Below, piece after piece: positions 30,338-39,052 of a DNA stretch of 64,000 bases. The notes under the pieces are model-generated. The model searched no databases. It was not told the DNA's origin and saw nothing but the letters and a program-made list of their open reading frames with translations. The stretch's first letter is position 1. Every line of letters starts with the position of its first letter. The position numbers were made by a program, and so were the translations under genes. Origin of the DNA: Aureimonas mangrovi (lineage in GTDB: Bacteria > Pseudomonadota > Alphaproteobacteria > Rhizobiales > Rhizobiaceae). The stretch is taken from positions 2,237,001 through 2,301,000 of the forward strand of contig NZ_CP059692.1 of NCBI RefSeq assembly GCF_014058705.1, in the 5' to 3' direction.

Positions 30338-31777
30338 TCAGCGCCCATCCGGTGTGCGCATGCCATGCCACTTGTCCTGGACTGCCTGATAATGCTCCTC
30401 CGGATCGTAGATCTCGGCGCCGAGCGCGAGCTGCTGGGCATCGATCCGGCCAACGGCAGAGAGGAGCTGATAGGCCGCGACGATCACGTCGCGCTGCGAG
30501 CCGGCCAGAAGCACCTGTGCGGAGATCACGTCGGCCTGCGCGTTGAGGACGTCGAGCGTCGTACGCTGGCCCACTGAACGCTCTTCCGACACGCCGCCGA
30601 GAGCAAGCTGCGCCGCGGCGACCTGCGCCCGGTAGCCAGTCACGTTGGCTTCCGCCGCCTGGAGCTGTGCGAAGGACGAGGCAACCAGTGCCCGGACCTG
30701 ATCGCGCGTGAGATCCACCTCGATACGCCGCTGGCCGAGCACTTCCTTGGCCTGGCGCACCTGCGACGAGACGAGGCCGCCCTGGTAGATGGGGATCGAG
30801 AGCTGGGCGCCGACCGTGGCAGACACCTGGTTCTGCGTCGTGACGTTGGGATCGACGACCCCCGGCAGGTCGGTGAAACCGCCACTGCCGCGATTGCTCT
30901 CGTTCAGCGAGTAGACGTTGTCGACCGAAGCGCCGACCGAAATCTGCGGCAGGCGGGCACCTTCGGCGGACTTCACCTGGAAGGAGGCGGCCTCGACGGC
31001 GAAAAGCGTCGCCTGGATGGCGGGATGTTCGGCCTGAGAGATCTGCAGCGCCTGGGCGATCGAAGTCGGCATCAGCCCGTCACCGGGGCGGATGCCAGGC
31101 TCCAGATTGCCGGGAACGTCCCCGACAATGTCGAGATACTGCGACTCGCTCACCGCGACCTGCGCGAGTGCGCTGTTCAGGAGCGCGGTGGCCAGCGCTT
31201 CCTGGGACTGCGCTTGCGCGACATCCGTGCGGGTGCCCTCGCCCACCTCGAACCGCGCATCCGCGGCCCGGACCTGTTCACGCAGGAAGGCGAGGTTCTG
31301 ACGGCGGAACTCTGCGATCTGCCGGTCGCGGCGTACGTCCATGTGCGCTGTCACCGCGTCGAGCAGCGTGTTCTGGACGGTGTTGGAGAGGCTCGCCTGC
31401 GAGGCACGCACCTGAGCCTGCGCCGAGCTGACGTTGTTGGGCGTCTGGAAGCCGTCGAAGATCACCTGATTGATCTCGATGCCGGCCGAAAGCGACTCGG
31501 TGCGCCCTTCTTGAAAGGGAAGATCGTCGCCGCGGCTCGTATGCGAGCGAACGGCCTGCGCCCCCGCCGAAGCGCCGATCGTCGGTCGCATCCCCGCTCG
31601 GGCCTGAGGAACGTTCTCGTCGGTGGCGCGAAGCTGGGCCCGCGCCACGTTCAGCGATTGGCTGTTCGAATAGGCCTTGGCCATGGTTTCGCGCAGGGTC
31701 TGCGCCTGCGCATCCCCGCTCCAGTTCGCCGCCAAGGCCACGAACATGGCCGTCGACAGCCAGAAACTCTTACGCAT
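30338..31777 (-). CDS. tolC: TolC family outer-membrane efflux protein
   Basis: 479 residues. Signal peptide MRKSFWLSTAMFVALAANWSG ending near AQA, then two outer-membrane-factor repeats; typical blocks are SQSLNVARAQL, VARGQ-like coiled-coil heptads (LLDAVTAHMDVRRDRQIAEF) and, in the second half, ERSVGQRTTLDVLNAQADV. It is the trimeric exit duct for tripartite efflux pumps and type I secretion. ATG 31777 has a GGGGG run upstream. No pump genes are adjacent, so it is probably a shared exit channel. Confidence 0.95.
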   Translation of the reverse strand: MRKSFWLSTAMFVALAANWSGDAQAQTLRETMAKAYSNSQSLNVARAQLRATDENVPQARAGMRPTIGASAGAQAVRSHTSRGDDLPFQEGRTESLSAGIEINQVIFDGFQTPNNVSSAQAQVRASQASLSNTVQNTLLDAVTAHMDVRRDRQIAEFRRQNLAFLREQVRAADARFEVGEGTRTDVAQAQSQEALATALLNSALAQVAVSESQYLDIVGDVPGNLEPGIRPGDGLMPTSIAQALQISQAEHPAIQATLFAVEAASFQVKSAEGARLPQISVGASVDNVYSLNESNRGSGGFTDLPGVVDPNVTTQNQVSATVGAQLSIPIYQGGLVSSQVRQAKEVLGQRRIEVDLTRDQVRALVASSFAQLQAAEANVTGYRAQVAAAQLALGGVSEERSVGQRTTLDVLNAQADVISAQVLLAGSQRDVIVAAYQLLSAVGRIDAQQLALGAEIYDPEEHYQAVQDKWHGMRTPDGR

Positions 31778-31961
31778 GGAGCCCCCATTCCAGTCCACCG
31801 CATCTCGAACCCGAGACGCGGCAGCATCAAAAAGCCGACGACTGGAAAGCTGCCGGCCTACATACACGAGTGTACGTTACCACGCGTATTGCGACTGCGA
31901 ATTACGTTTTGTGTCCATTCACCAAATTTTCGCACACTGTGCCCCGGTAACGACACTCGGG

Positions 31962-32609
31962 TCAGAAGACGAAAGAAGGACTCTTCTGGAAGCCGGGGAG
32001 CGGTCGGAGACTGCAATTGAAGCCGAAGCGGTCGGAAACGATGTCGCCGTCCTTCACGAACAATCGCGCCATGCCAGCGTTGCCGTAACCGACCACGGTC
32101 ACAAGACGGCCCCGGTCGGCGAGCTGGTCCATCAGCGCCTGCGGCACCGTGTCCACCGCGCCTTCGATCAGGATGACGTCGTAAGGGGCGGCCGCGCTGT
32201 GCCCCTCGTTCAGTGGGCCCGTGACGACCTCGGCCGAAGCACCGGCCTGCGCCAATGCAACACGGGCCGTCTCGGCCAGCGTCTCGTCGCTCTCCAGCAT
32301 CGTCACCTGCGCGCCGAGGCGCGACAGGATCGCGGCCGCGTAGCCCGTGCCGCCGGCCACGTCGAGCGCCTTGTCCCCCAGGCGGACCTCGACGAGCTGC
32401 AGGAGCTTGGCGAGCGGCGAGGCCTCCATCATCGTGCGGCCGCTGCCGAGCGGCATCTCGGCACCGATATAGGCGAGTTCGCGGCGCTCGGCCGGCACGA
32501 AGAGTTCGCGCGGAACATTGAGAAACGCACGCAGGATTTCGAGGTCGGTGACGTCGGTCGTGCGGATCTGGTTGTCCACCATCTTCACCCGCGCCGCTGC
32601 GAAATCCAT
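31962..32609 (-). CDS. Protein-L-isoaspartate O-methyltransferase family protein (second copy)
   Basis: 215 residues of the same family as pcm but diverged: N-terminus MDFAAARVKMVDNQIRTTDV, motif I ALDVAGGTGYAAAILSRLG, and PLGSGRTMMEASPLAKLLQL in place of the PCGETTHSA block. This form sits upstream of tolC throughout Rhizobiales and is commonly annotated as an isoaspartyl methyltransferase; whether it repairs isoaspartate is not established. Followed by tolC 184 bases downstream. Confidence 0.88.
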   Translation of the reverse strand: MDFAAARVKMVDNQIRTTDVTDLEILRAFLNVPRELFVPAERRELAYIGAEMPLGSGRTMMEASPLAKLLQLVEVRLGDKALDVAGGTGYAAAILSRLGAQVTMLESDETLAETARVALAQAGASAEVVTGPLNEGHSAAAPYDVILIEGAVDTVPQALMDQLADRGRLVTVVGYGNAGMARLFVKDGDIVSDRFGFNCSLRPLPGFQKSPSFVF

Positions 32610-32754
32610 GGAGCTGCCCTCGTCATATCGTCTGTCGCCCTCCCCTTAGAACCTTTCGCGGGCGGACGGAAGCCGCACGCCGCGCCTCGGCCCTTCCGAA
32701 GACCACAGGCGCCCCTAAGTGTTCGGTAACCGCCTTCCGGATCAGGAGGATTCC

Positions 32755-33033
32755 ATGAACGCGAAGATCGCCATCGTCAGCCTCGCAGCGCTTGGGCTGT
32801 CCGGCTGCGTCTCTGCCCAGACGACCGCCTTCTACGACACGTTCGAGGTCCGGCCGGCCGGCGAGCCGGTCACGTTCTGCGAGAACTACGCCGACCAGAC
32901 CTTCCGCAACACGCTCACGAACATGGGCGACTACGACCGTGGCTCGGTGGCCGGCAACGGAATCACGCGCCTGCAAGCGCGACGCATCGCCGAAAACGCC
33001 TATGAGCGGTGCCTTTCCGGCCGCACGAACTGA
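32755..33033 (+). CDS. Small putative lipoprotein
   Basis: 92 residues. Lipoprotein signal MNAKIAIVSLAALGLSGC with the lipidated Cys at residue 18, then a short mature region containing two more Cys. I do not recognise a family. A strong SD AGGAGGA lies seven bases upstream of ATG 32755. Divergent from the second isoaspartyl methyltransferase and convergent with the flagellin gene. Confidence 0.75.
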   Translation: MNAKIAIVSLAALGLSGCVSAQTTAFYDTFEVRPAGEPVTFCENYADQTFRNTLTNMGDYDRGSVAGNGITRLQARRIAENAYERCLSGRTN

Positions 33034-33052
33034 GGCTCAAGAGGTGCGAAAA

Positions 33053-33081
33053 GGCCCCGACGTCGGGAAGACGCCGGGGCC
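33053..33081 (-). terminator. Rho-independent terminator of the flagellin gene
   Basis: A 12-bp stem with one mismatch (GGCCCCGACGTC against GACGCCGGGGCC, loop GGGAA) is followed on the minus strand by TTTTCGC, 56 bases after the flagellin stop. It may also stop the convergent lipoprotein transcript. Confidence 0.75.
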
Positions 33082-33136
33082 ATCTTGTATCCGGAGCAGA
33101 GGCGCGTCACCGCGCTCCTGCAGTCCCGTAAGGCTC

Positions 33137-34132
33137 TTACTGGAAGAGACGCAGGACGTTCTGGGCCGACTGGTTGGCGATCGAGAGCGCCTGCACGCCG
33201 AGCTGCTGCTTGACCTGCAGAGCCTGGAGACGGGTCGACTCTTCGTTCATGTCGGCATCGACGAGGCCCGAAACGCCATTGTCGATCGTGTCCATGAGGT
33301 TGGAAACGAACGACTGCTGCAGATCGATACGCGAAGCGACAGCACCGAGGTCGGCAGCCGCCTTCGTCACGCTGTTGATGGCGGTATTGACGGTCGCGAT
33401 GAACGCCTTCATGTCGTCGAGCGACTGCGGCTCACCGGGCGTTGCAGGAGTTCCTGGGGTGCCAGCAACCGGATTGCCGTCTTCATCCTCGGTATCTGGG
33501 GTGCCCGGGGTCCCCTCACTTCCACCGGTCGCCCGGATGTCGATCTGTGCAACCTCACCCAGCAGGCCGCCGCTCTCTTCGGCATCGACGTCCGTGAAGA
33601 GGACGATGTCGCTGATGTCGATCTCGATCGAGCCGAGCGTCACCGAACCGTCCGCGCCGCGCGTGAACGAGGAGATGACGTTGCGGGCAGCGAAGGTAGT
33701 CTCGCCGCCCTCGGTGGTGCCGGCGTTCAGCAGCCAGTTTTCGCCGGAGAACGTCGACGACGACGCGACAGACTTCAGCTGCGAGATAAGCTGATCGATC
33801 TCGGCCTGGATGACCTCGCGGTCGACGCCATCCTGCGTCGCAGCCGTCAGCTTCGTCTTGATCTCGTCAAGCACGTCCTTCGCGGCGTTCAGCCCCTGAT
33901 AGGCCGTGTCGACCGTGGCGGCGCCGAGGCCGAGCGCGTCCTTGACGGTGCCGAGCGCCTTATTGTCCGACTTCAGCGTGGTCGAGATCGACCAGTAGGC
34001 GGCGTTGTCCTTCGCCTCACCGATCTTCAGGCCCGTCGAGATGCGGGTCTGCGTCGCGTCGAGCTGCGCGTTGGTAGACTGCAGCGTGCGAAGAGCCTGC
34101 TGGGCGGCGATGTTGGTATTGATGGAGGTCAT
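33137..34132 (-). CDS. Flagellin
   Basis: 331 residues. The conserved N-terminal D0/D1 (MTSINTNIAAQQALRTLQ, later ISTGLKIGEAKDNAAYWSI) and C-terminal D1/D0 (VDADMNEESTRLQALQVKQQ, then LGVQALSIANQSAQNVLRLF) are intact, so it should assemble. The variable middle holds an unusual Gly-Thr-Pro-rich insert with several GTP repeats (about residues 205-240). ATG 34132 has an AAGGGGAC SD. No other flagellar gene is in the window. Confidence 0.95.
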   Translation of the reverse strand: MTSINTNIAAQQALRTLQSTNAQLDATQTRISTGLKIGEAKDNAAYWSISTTLKSDNKALGTVKDALGLGAATVDTAYQGLNAAKDVLDEIKTKLTAATQDGVDREVIQAEIDQLISQLKSVASSSTFSGENWLLNAGTTEGGETTFAARNVISSFTRGADGSVTLGSIEIDISDIVLFTDVDAEESGGLLGEVAQIDIRATGGSEGTPGTPDTEDEDGNPVAGTPGTPATPGEPQSLDDMKAFIATVNTAINSVTKAAADLGAVASRIDLQQSFVSNLMDTIDNGVSGLVDADMNEESTRLQALQVKQQLGVQALSIANQSAQNVLRLFQ

Positions 34133-34317
34133 TGGAAAAGTCCCCTTTGGACGAAACACGAGAGGGACATGGGCGAGAACGCCCTGCGGCTTCGGCATCA
34201 TGCCTCGCGGGGCGCCGGAGCCCGGCGACCGTCGCGGCCACGGACGCAACCTAGGGCGGGGACTTTAAGAAAGAGTGGAGGCGCCCGGCCGCCACACGAC
34301 CGGACGCCGCTTTTCGA

Positions 34318-35751
34318 TCAGGCGGCGTTGTAGCCGAACATCGACTTCACCTCGAGAAAGTCCTCGAAGCCGTGACGGCCCCATTCGCGCCCGTTGCCGG
34401 ACTGCTTGTAGCCACCGAAGGCACCGGCGAAATCACCCGACGCGCCATTGATGTGAACCATGCCCGCGCGAATCTGCCGGGCGACCTCGCGCGCGTGCTC
34501 GACGTCCGAGGAGGTCACGTAGCTGGACAGGCCGTAGACCGTGTCGTTGGCGATCTCGATCGCTTCGGCCTCGTTCGTATAGGGCAGGATCGACAGGACC
34601 GGGCCGAAGATCTCCTCGCGTGCGATCGTCATGTCGTTGCGCACGTCGGCAAAGACCGTCGGGCGCACGTAGTAGCCGCGGTTGAGGCCCTGCGGGCGGC
34701 CGGGGCCGCCGGCGACAAGCCGTGCGCCCTCTTCCATACCCTTTTCGATCAAGGCCTGGATCTTGTCGTACTGCGCCTGGCTGACCACAGGTCCGATCTT
34801 GGTTCCCTCGCCGCGCGGGTCGCCCACCACCGTCGCGTCCGCGACGGCGCGCGCGATCTCGGCCGCTTCATCGTGGCGCTCGGCCGGCACCAGCATGCGT
34901 GTCGGCGCGTTGCAGGACTGGCCGGAGTTGCTGAAGCACTGCGCCGCGCCGTGGCGCACCGCCTTCTCCAGATCGGCATCGGGCAGGATGATGTTCGGCG
35001 ACTTGCCGCCCAGTTCCTGCGAAACGCGCTTCACCGTGTCAGCGGCTGCTTTCGCCACCGCAATGCCGGCGCGGGTCGAGCCGGTGAAGGACATCATGTC
35101 GATGTCCGGGTGGGTGGAGAGCGCCTGCCCGACGCCCGGTCCGTCACCGTGCACCATATTGTACACGCCGGCCGGCACGCCCGCCTCGTGCATGATCTCG
35201 GTGAACACGATCGCGGAGATCGGTGCGACCTCGCTCGGCTTCAGCACCATCGTGCAGCCGGTAGCGAGTGCCGGGCCCACCTTACAGCCGATCTGGTTCA
35301 TCGGCCAGTTCCACGGCGTGATCAGGCCGCAGACGCCGATAGGCTCGCGCGTGATCGTCGTCGTGCCGACGCGTTCGTCGAACGCATAGGTCTTCAGTAT
35401 TTCCAGGACCGTCGTCAGATGGCCGAGGCCGGCACCGGCCTGCGCGGCCGTGGCGAAAGGAAGCGGGGCGCCCATCTCGTCGCTGATAGCACTCGCCATG
35501 TCGTCGTAGCGCTTGCGATAGACCGCGATAACGCTCTCCAGAAGCTCGACGCGCTCGGCGCGGCTCGTGCGAGAGAAGCTGGAGAAGGCCCGGCGAGCGG
35601 CCGCGACGGCGCTCTCCACGTCGCCCCGGCCGCCGAGCGGGATTGTCGCGAAGACCTCCTCGTTTGCCGGGTTCACCACCTCGGCAGTGCCGGATTGCGT
35701 GATGGGGTCCACCCATCCCCCGTCGATGTAGAACTGCGCGGTATTGGTCAT
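34318..35751 (-). CDS. NAD(P)-dependent aldehyde dehydrogenase
   Basis: 477 residues. ALDH superfamily: TPWNWPMNQIGCKVGPALATG near 145, the general base Glu in QELGGKSPN (about 246), the nucleophile Cys280 in SNSGQSCNAPTR, and the C-terminal GYKQSGNGREWG. The substrate cannot be assigned. The start at 35751 (MTNTAQFYIDGGW) is preceded by a purine-rich GAGGAAGGAGAGG stretch. Downstream is the flagellin gene; upstream are small genes of unknown function. Confidence 0.94.
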   Translation of the reverse strand: MTNTAQFYIDGGWVDPITQSGTAEVVNPANEEVFATIPLGGRGDVESAVAAARRAFSSFSRTSRAERVELLESVIAVYRKRYDDMASAISDEMGAPLPFATAAQAGAGLGHLTTVLEILKTYAFDERVGTTTITREPIGVCGLITPWNWPMNQIGCKVGPALATGCTMVLKPSEVAPISAIVFTEIMHEAGVPAGVYNMVHGDGPGVGQALSTHPDIDMMSFTGSTRAGIAVAKAAADTVKRVSQELGGKSPNIILPDADLEKAVRHGAAQCFSNSGQSCNAPTRMLVPAERHDEAAEIARAVADATVVGDPRGEGTKIGPVVSQAQYDKIQALIEKGMEEGARLVAGGPGRPQGLNRGYYVRPTVFADVRNDMTIAREEIFGPVLSILPYTNEAEAIEIANDTVYGLSSYVTSSDVEHAREVARQIRAGMVHINGASGDFAGAFGGYKQSGNGREWGRHGFEDFLEVKSMFGYNAA

Positions 35752-35800
35752 CCGTCCCTCTCCTTCCTCAAGGTCTTTCGGCGGCAGCGCGCCGACCCGA

Positions 35801-36031
35801 TCAGCTCGGCGAGCCCTCGGATGCCTGTGTGAAGTCGAAATCGGCGACCATGTCCTCGACCTCGGTGGTGATCTCGTCGAGGAAGTCGGACACGTCCTCG
35901 CTGTTTTCAGACCCCTGCGTGACCAGCATCGCAAGCTGTATCTTCAGCACCGTCGCCACCTCGTCGAGCGTCTTGCCCTCGAAGAGGTTGGAGATTTTCT
36001 CGTTGATCGCGTCGAGTTCGTCGTCGGTCAT
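35801..36031 (-). CDS. Hypothetical small acidic protein
   Basis: 76 residues, rich in Asp and Glu, predicted mainly helical (DELDAINEKISNLFEGKTLDEVA). No signal peptide or TM is seen and I do not recognise a family. ATG 36031 has a GGAAGGG upstream; MEGNG at 36046 is an alternative start. It lies between the aldehyde dehydrogenase and DUF2171 genes on the same strand. Confidence 0.7.
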   Translation of the reverse strand: MTDDELDAINEKISNLFEGKTLDEVATVLKIQLAMLVTQGSENSEDVSDFLDEITTEVEDMVADFDFTQASEGSPS

Positions 36032-36103
36032 TCCGTTCCCTTCCATGATGTGCCTGCGGGGCCGCCTTCGCCGCGACCCCGCCACGCTATACGACGAACG
36101 CCG

Positions 36104-36361
36104 TCAAAGGGGCGAGCCGTTCTCCTCCTCCTCGAAGGACACCGCGACATCCGCATCTGCCGAAAGGCGCACCTTGTCGCCCTCGACTTCTGCGACGAGG
36201 CCGCCGGGCACGAAGTGGTGGTGGCCCCTGTGCGAGCCCTCGCCGCTGTCCTTCCTCGTAAGCTTGATCCGGTCCCCGTCGACGCGATCGACGGTGCCGA
36301 CATGCACCCCGTCCGCGCCGATGACTTCCATGTGTTCCTTGATGTTCGTCAGCTGCGACAT
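36104..36361 (-). CDS. DUF2171 domain protein
   Basis: 85 residues. Pattern EHMEVIGADGVHVGTVDRVDGDRIKLTR followed by HHFVPGGLVAEVEGDKVRLS, a PRC-barrel-like beta fold annotated as DUF2171. Such proteins are small and soluble, often found in stress-related clusters; biochemical function is unknown. ATG 36361; an AGGAGAAAG SD lies directly upstream. Divergent from the PRC-barrel gene at 36673. Confidence 0.85.
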   Translation of the reverse strand: MSQLTNIKEHMEVIGADGVHVGTVDRVDGDRIKLTRKDSGEGSHRGHHHFVPGGLVAEVEGDKVRLSADADVAVSFEEEENGSPL

Positions 36362-36672
36362 GTCTTTCTCCTCTGTCAGCTCAGCCTGCAACTCGCGAGA
36401 AGGCGGAATGGATGCGCGAGAGTGCGTGGCAGCATACGTCCGCGCGCGGAGCACAGGATGCGCACACACCGCGCACAGCAACGCCGCATGGAACGAGTGT
36501 CTCTTCGCGCATGCACACAGGCCGCACGCGGTCCTTGATGCTTCGAGCACGCATCAGCGATGCAGTAGCCTTACCTTCTGAGACGCTTTTTGGGATGATT
36601 ACCCCGCGTGAGGGAACGAAAGCCTTTCAAAGCCCTTTTATGGTGCGAACAGTCTTTGATCGGGAGACAACA
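36362..36672. other. Divergent intergenic region
   Basis: 311 bases between the divergent DUF2171 and PRC-barrel genes, therefore carrying promoters for both. A GGAAC at 36613-36617 recalls the -35 element of EcfG general-stress promoters, but the expected GTT at the -10 position is CTTT here, so I do not call it. No convincing gene is seen. Confidence 0.55.
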
Positions 36673-37398
36673 ATGAAGAAGACATTTCATTCCGCCCTTC
36701 TCGCTGGTGCGTTGATGCCTTTCGCGGCATTCGCGCAGACCACAACGCCCCCGTCCGATGCTCCGGCCGGCGGTGCGATGGAAGAGCCTGCGACCCCGCC
36801 GGCCGGTGGTGCGATGGACTCCCAGCCGTCCGACGGCATGGCGACGCCGCCGGCCGCCGAGGGTGAGATGGAGACGAGCACTGAGGCAATGGGAACGGCG
36901 TCCGCAACCGGTGAAGGTCCGTTCGTGACGGTTCCTCCGACGGGAGCGTGGCGTGTCTCCGACCTCGAGGGCAAGAACGTCGAAGATGCCACCGGCGAGA
37001 GCATCGGTAGCATCTCCGACGTCCTCGTGGACGAGAATGGCGAGGTAATCGCGGTTCTGGTCGGCGTCGGTGGCTTCCTCGGAATCGGTGCCAAGGACGT
37101 GGCCGTCTCCATGGAGGCGCTCGAGTTCGGCCCGGGCTCGACCGAGGGCCTTTCGACGGCTCCGGCCGCTGACGCCGCTCCCGCCGGCGGCACGGCTCCG
37201 GCAGCAGAGGCTCCGGCAGAGGCCGACACGGCGGAGGCTCCTCCAGTGATCGGCGAGGACAATCTTCCCGACCGGATCGTCCTCAACGTGACGCGCGACG
37301 AACTCGAAGCGGCCCCGGCCTACGGCGAGCCCGAGGACGCGGCAGCCGATGCGGGCGGTGGCGAGACGGCCCCGGCTGGCGGCACCGCGCCCCAGTAA
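36673..37398 (+). CDS. Exported PRC-barrel domain protein
   Basis: 241 residues. Signal peptide MKKTFHSALLAGALMPFAAFAQ, a low-complexity Pro/Ala/Gly/Met region (residues 23-80), one PRC-barrel (about 90-155, WRVSDLEGKNVEDATGESIG ... VLVGVGGFLGIGAKDVAVS), then a second Ala/Pro-rich region and a short C-terminal segment with DRIVLNVTRDELEAAPAY. PRC-barrel proteins of this exported type are common in Rhizobiales with unknown role. ATG 36673 follows GGGAGACAACA. Ends in a strong hairpin terminator. Confidence 0.87.
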   Translation: MKKTFHSALLAGALMPFAAFAQTTTPPSDAPAGGAMEEPATPPAGGAMDSQPSDGMATPPAAEGEMETSTEAMGTASATGEGPFVTVPPTGAWRVSDLEGKNVEDATGESIGSISDVLVDENGEVIAVLVGVGGFLGIGAKDVAVSMEALEFGPGSTEGLSTAPAADAAPAGGTAPAAEAPAEADTAEAPPVIGEDNLPDRIVLNVTRDELEAAPAYGEPEDAAADAGGGETAPAGGTAPQ

Positions 37399-37426
37399 GG
37401 CTTACGGTTTCTGAAGCCTTTCGTAA

Positions 37427-37459
37427 AAGGCCCGGCGGGACTTCGGCCCGCCGGGCCTT
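37427..37459 (+). terminator. Terminator of the PRC-barrel gene
   Basis: A perfect 13-bp stem AAGGCCCGGCGGG/CCCGCCGGGCCTT around ACTTCGG, 29 bases after the stop codon; the loop includes a stable CTTCGG tetraloop. Only a short T-run follows on the plus strand, while TTTT follows on the minus strand. Confidence 0.7.
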
Positions 37460-37558
37460 CGCGTTTGGGAGTAGTTGATTTTCTTTCGGCTATCTCGACA
37501 ATCTCCGCCTCATATGCTGCACACGAGCCGTATGGAGGCGACCGGGAGGTTTTGACGA

Positions 37559-39052
37559 ATGCCCTATCTGATGTCCGCCCTGGCCGGGGCCTTGGCGTTC
37601 GTCGTGATCGGCGTATCCGGCCCCGCTGCGGCGCAGCCTCGCGACGATATCGTTCTCGGCATGGCCATCGAGCCGGCGGGTCTAGACCCGACGATCGCGG
37701 CCCCCGTCGCGATCGGTCAGGTCGTCTGGCAGAATGTCTTCGAGGGCCTGACGCGCATTGACCGCGATGGAGCGGTGCAACCGCAACTCGCGGAGAGCTG
37801 GACAATCTCCGAGGACGGCCGCGTATATACTTTCACGCTGCGGCAGGGCGTTTCCTTCCACGACGGTGCCGCCTTCGACAGCGCCTCGGCGAAGTTTTCG
37901 CTCGACCGCGCGCGCGGCGAAGCCTCCACCAACCCGCAGAAGCAGTTCTTTGCCGCCATCGACGGCGTCGAAGCGCCTGATCCGTCGACGCTGGTCGTGA
38001 CGCTCTCGCGGCCGGCCGGCAACCTCCTCTACTGGCTCGGCTGGCCGGCGGCTGTTATGGTCGACGAAGGCTCCGCTGAAACCAACCGCTCGCAGCCCGT
38101 CGGCACCGGTCCGTTCCGGTTCTCCGAATGGCGGCAAGGCGACCGGCTGACGCTGACGCGCTTCGACGGCTACTGGGGCGACAGCCCGGCGCTTTCGCAG
38201 GCGACGTTCCGTTTCATCTCCGATGCGCAGGCGCAGGTTTCCGCCCTCCAGTCCGGCCAGGTGGACGCCTTCCCCGAGTTCGGCGCGCCGGAGCTTTACG
38301 CGAGTTTCGAGGTGCGAGAGGAGTTCGAGACCGTCGTCGGCCACACCGAGCTCAAGGTCGTCGCCGGCATGAACGGGCGAAAGCCCCCCTTTGACGATGT
38401 CCGCGTGCGGCGCGCGCTAATGATGGCGGTCGATCGTCAGATGATCGTGGACGGCGCTCAATCGGGTTATGGCGAGCCGATCGGCAGTCATTACACGCCG
38501 AACGATCCGGGCTTCGTCGATCTCACCGGTGAGATCGCCTACGATCCGGAGGGGGCGCGGGCGCTTCTGGCAGAGGCCGGCTATCCGGATGGTTTCACGG
38601 CGACCATCAAGGTGCCGCAGATGAACTACGCGCGCCGTTCTTCGGAAGTCCTTCAGGCGATGCTGGCCGAGATCGGCGTGACCCTCCAGATCGTGCCGAC
38701 CGAATTTCCGGCGGCCTGGGTCGATCAGGTCCTTCAAAGGCATGATTTCGATATGACGATCGTCGCCCATGCCGAGCCGCTCGATATCGCCATCTACGCT
38801 CGCGAAGACTATTATTTCGGCTACGACAACCCCGCCTTCGTCGAGACGATCCGTAAGGCGGAGGAAACAACCGACGACGAAGCGCGCTTTGCGCTCTACG
38901 GCAAGGCCCAGCGAATGCTGGCAAAGGACGTACCGGCTCTCTACCTCTTCGTCATGCCCAAGCTCGGCATCTGGAACGAGAAGCTTGAGGGCCTGTGGGA
39001 GAACGAGCCGATCCCCTCGAACGACCTGACCGACGTCTCCTGGCGCGAATGA
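37559..39052 (+). CDS. Peptide ABC transporter substrate-binding protein (family 5)
   Basis: 497 residues. Signal peptide (MPYLMSALAGALAFVVIGVSG, cleavage near AAA-QP), then the SBP family 5 pattern GMAIEPAGLDPTIAAP, FEGLTRIDRDGAVQPQLAESW and TFTLRQGVSFHDG. It captures di- or oligopeptides or related substrates in the periplasm. ATG 37559 has GGGAGG about nine bases upstream. First gene of a five-gene importer; its TGA overlaps the next ATG (ATGA). Confidence 0.94.
   Translation: MPYLMSALAGALAFVVIGVSGPAAAQPRDDIVLGMAIEPAGLDPTIAAPVAIGQVVWQNVFEGLTRIDRDGAVQPQLAESWTISEDGRVYTFTLRQGVSFHDGAAFDSASAKFSLDRARGEASTNPQKQFFAAIDGVEAPDPSTLVVTLSRPAGNLLYWLGWPAAVMVDEGSAETNRSQPVGTGPFRFSEWRQGDRLTLTRFDGYWGDSPALSQATFRFISDAQAQVSALQSGQVDAFPEFGAPELYASFEVREEFETVVGHTELKVVAGMNGRKPPFDDVRVRRALMMAVDRQMIVDGAQSGYGEPIGSHYTPNDPGFVDLTGEIAYDPEGARALLAEAGYPDGFTATIKVPQMNYARRSSEVLQAMLAEIGVTLQIVPTEFPAAWVDQVLQRHDFDMTIVAHAEPLDIAIYAREDYYFGYDNPAFVETIRKAEETTDDEARFALYGKAQRMLAKDVPALYLFVMPKLGIWNEKLEGLWENEPIPSNDLTDVSWRE

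Noticed and set aside
36613-36640. Possible EcfG-type promoter (GGAAC) upstream of the PRC-barrel gene
   Set aside because: The -35-like GGAAC is present but the -10 GTT is not at 16-17 bases; too weak to call.
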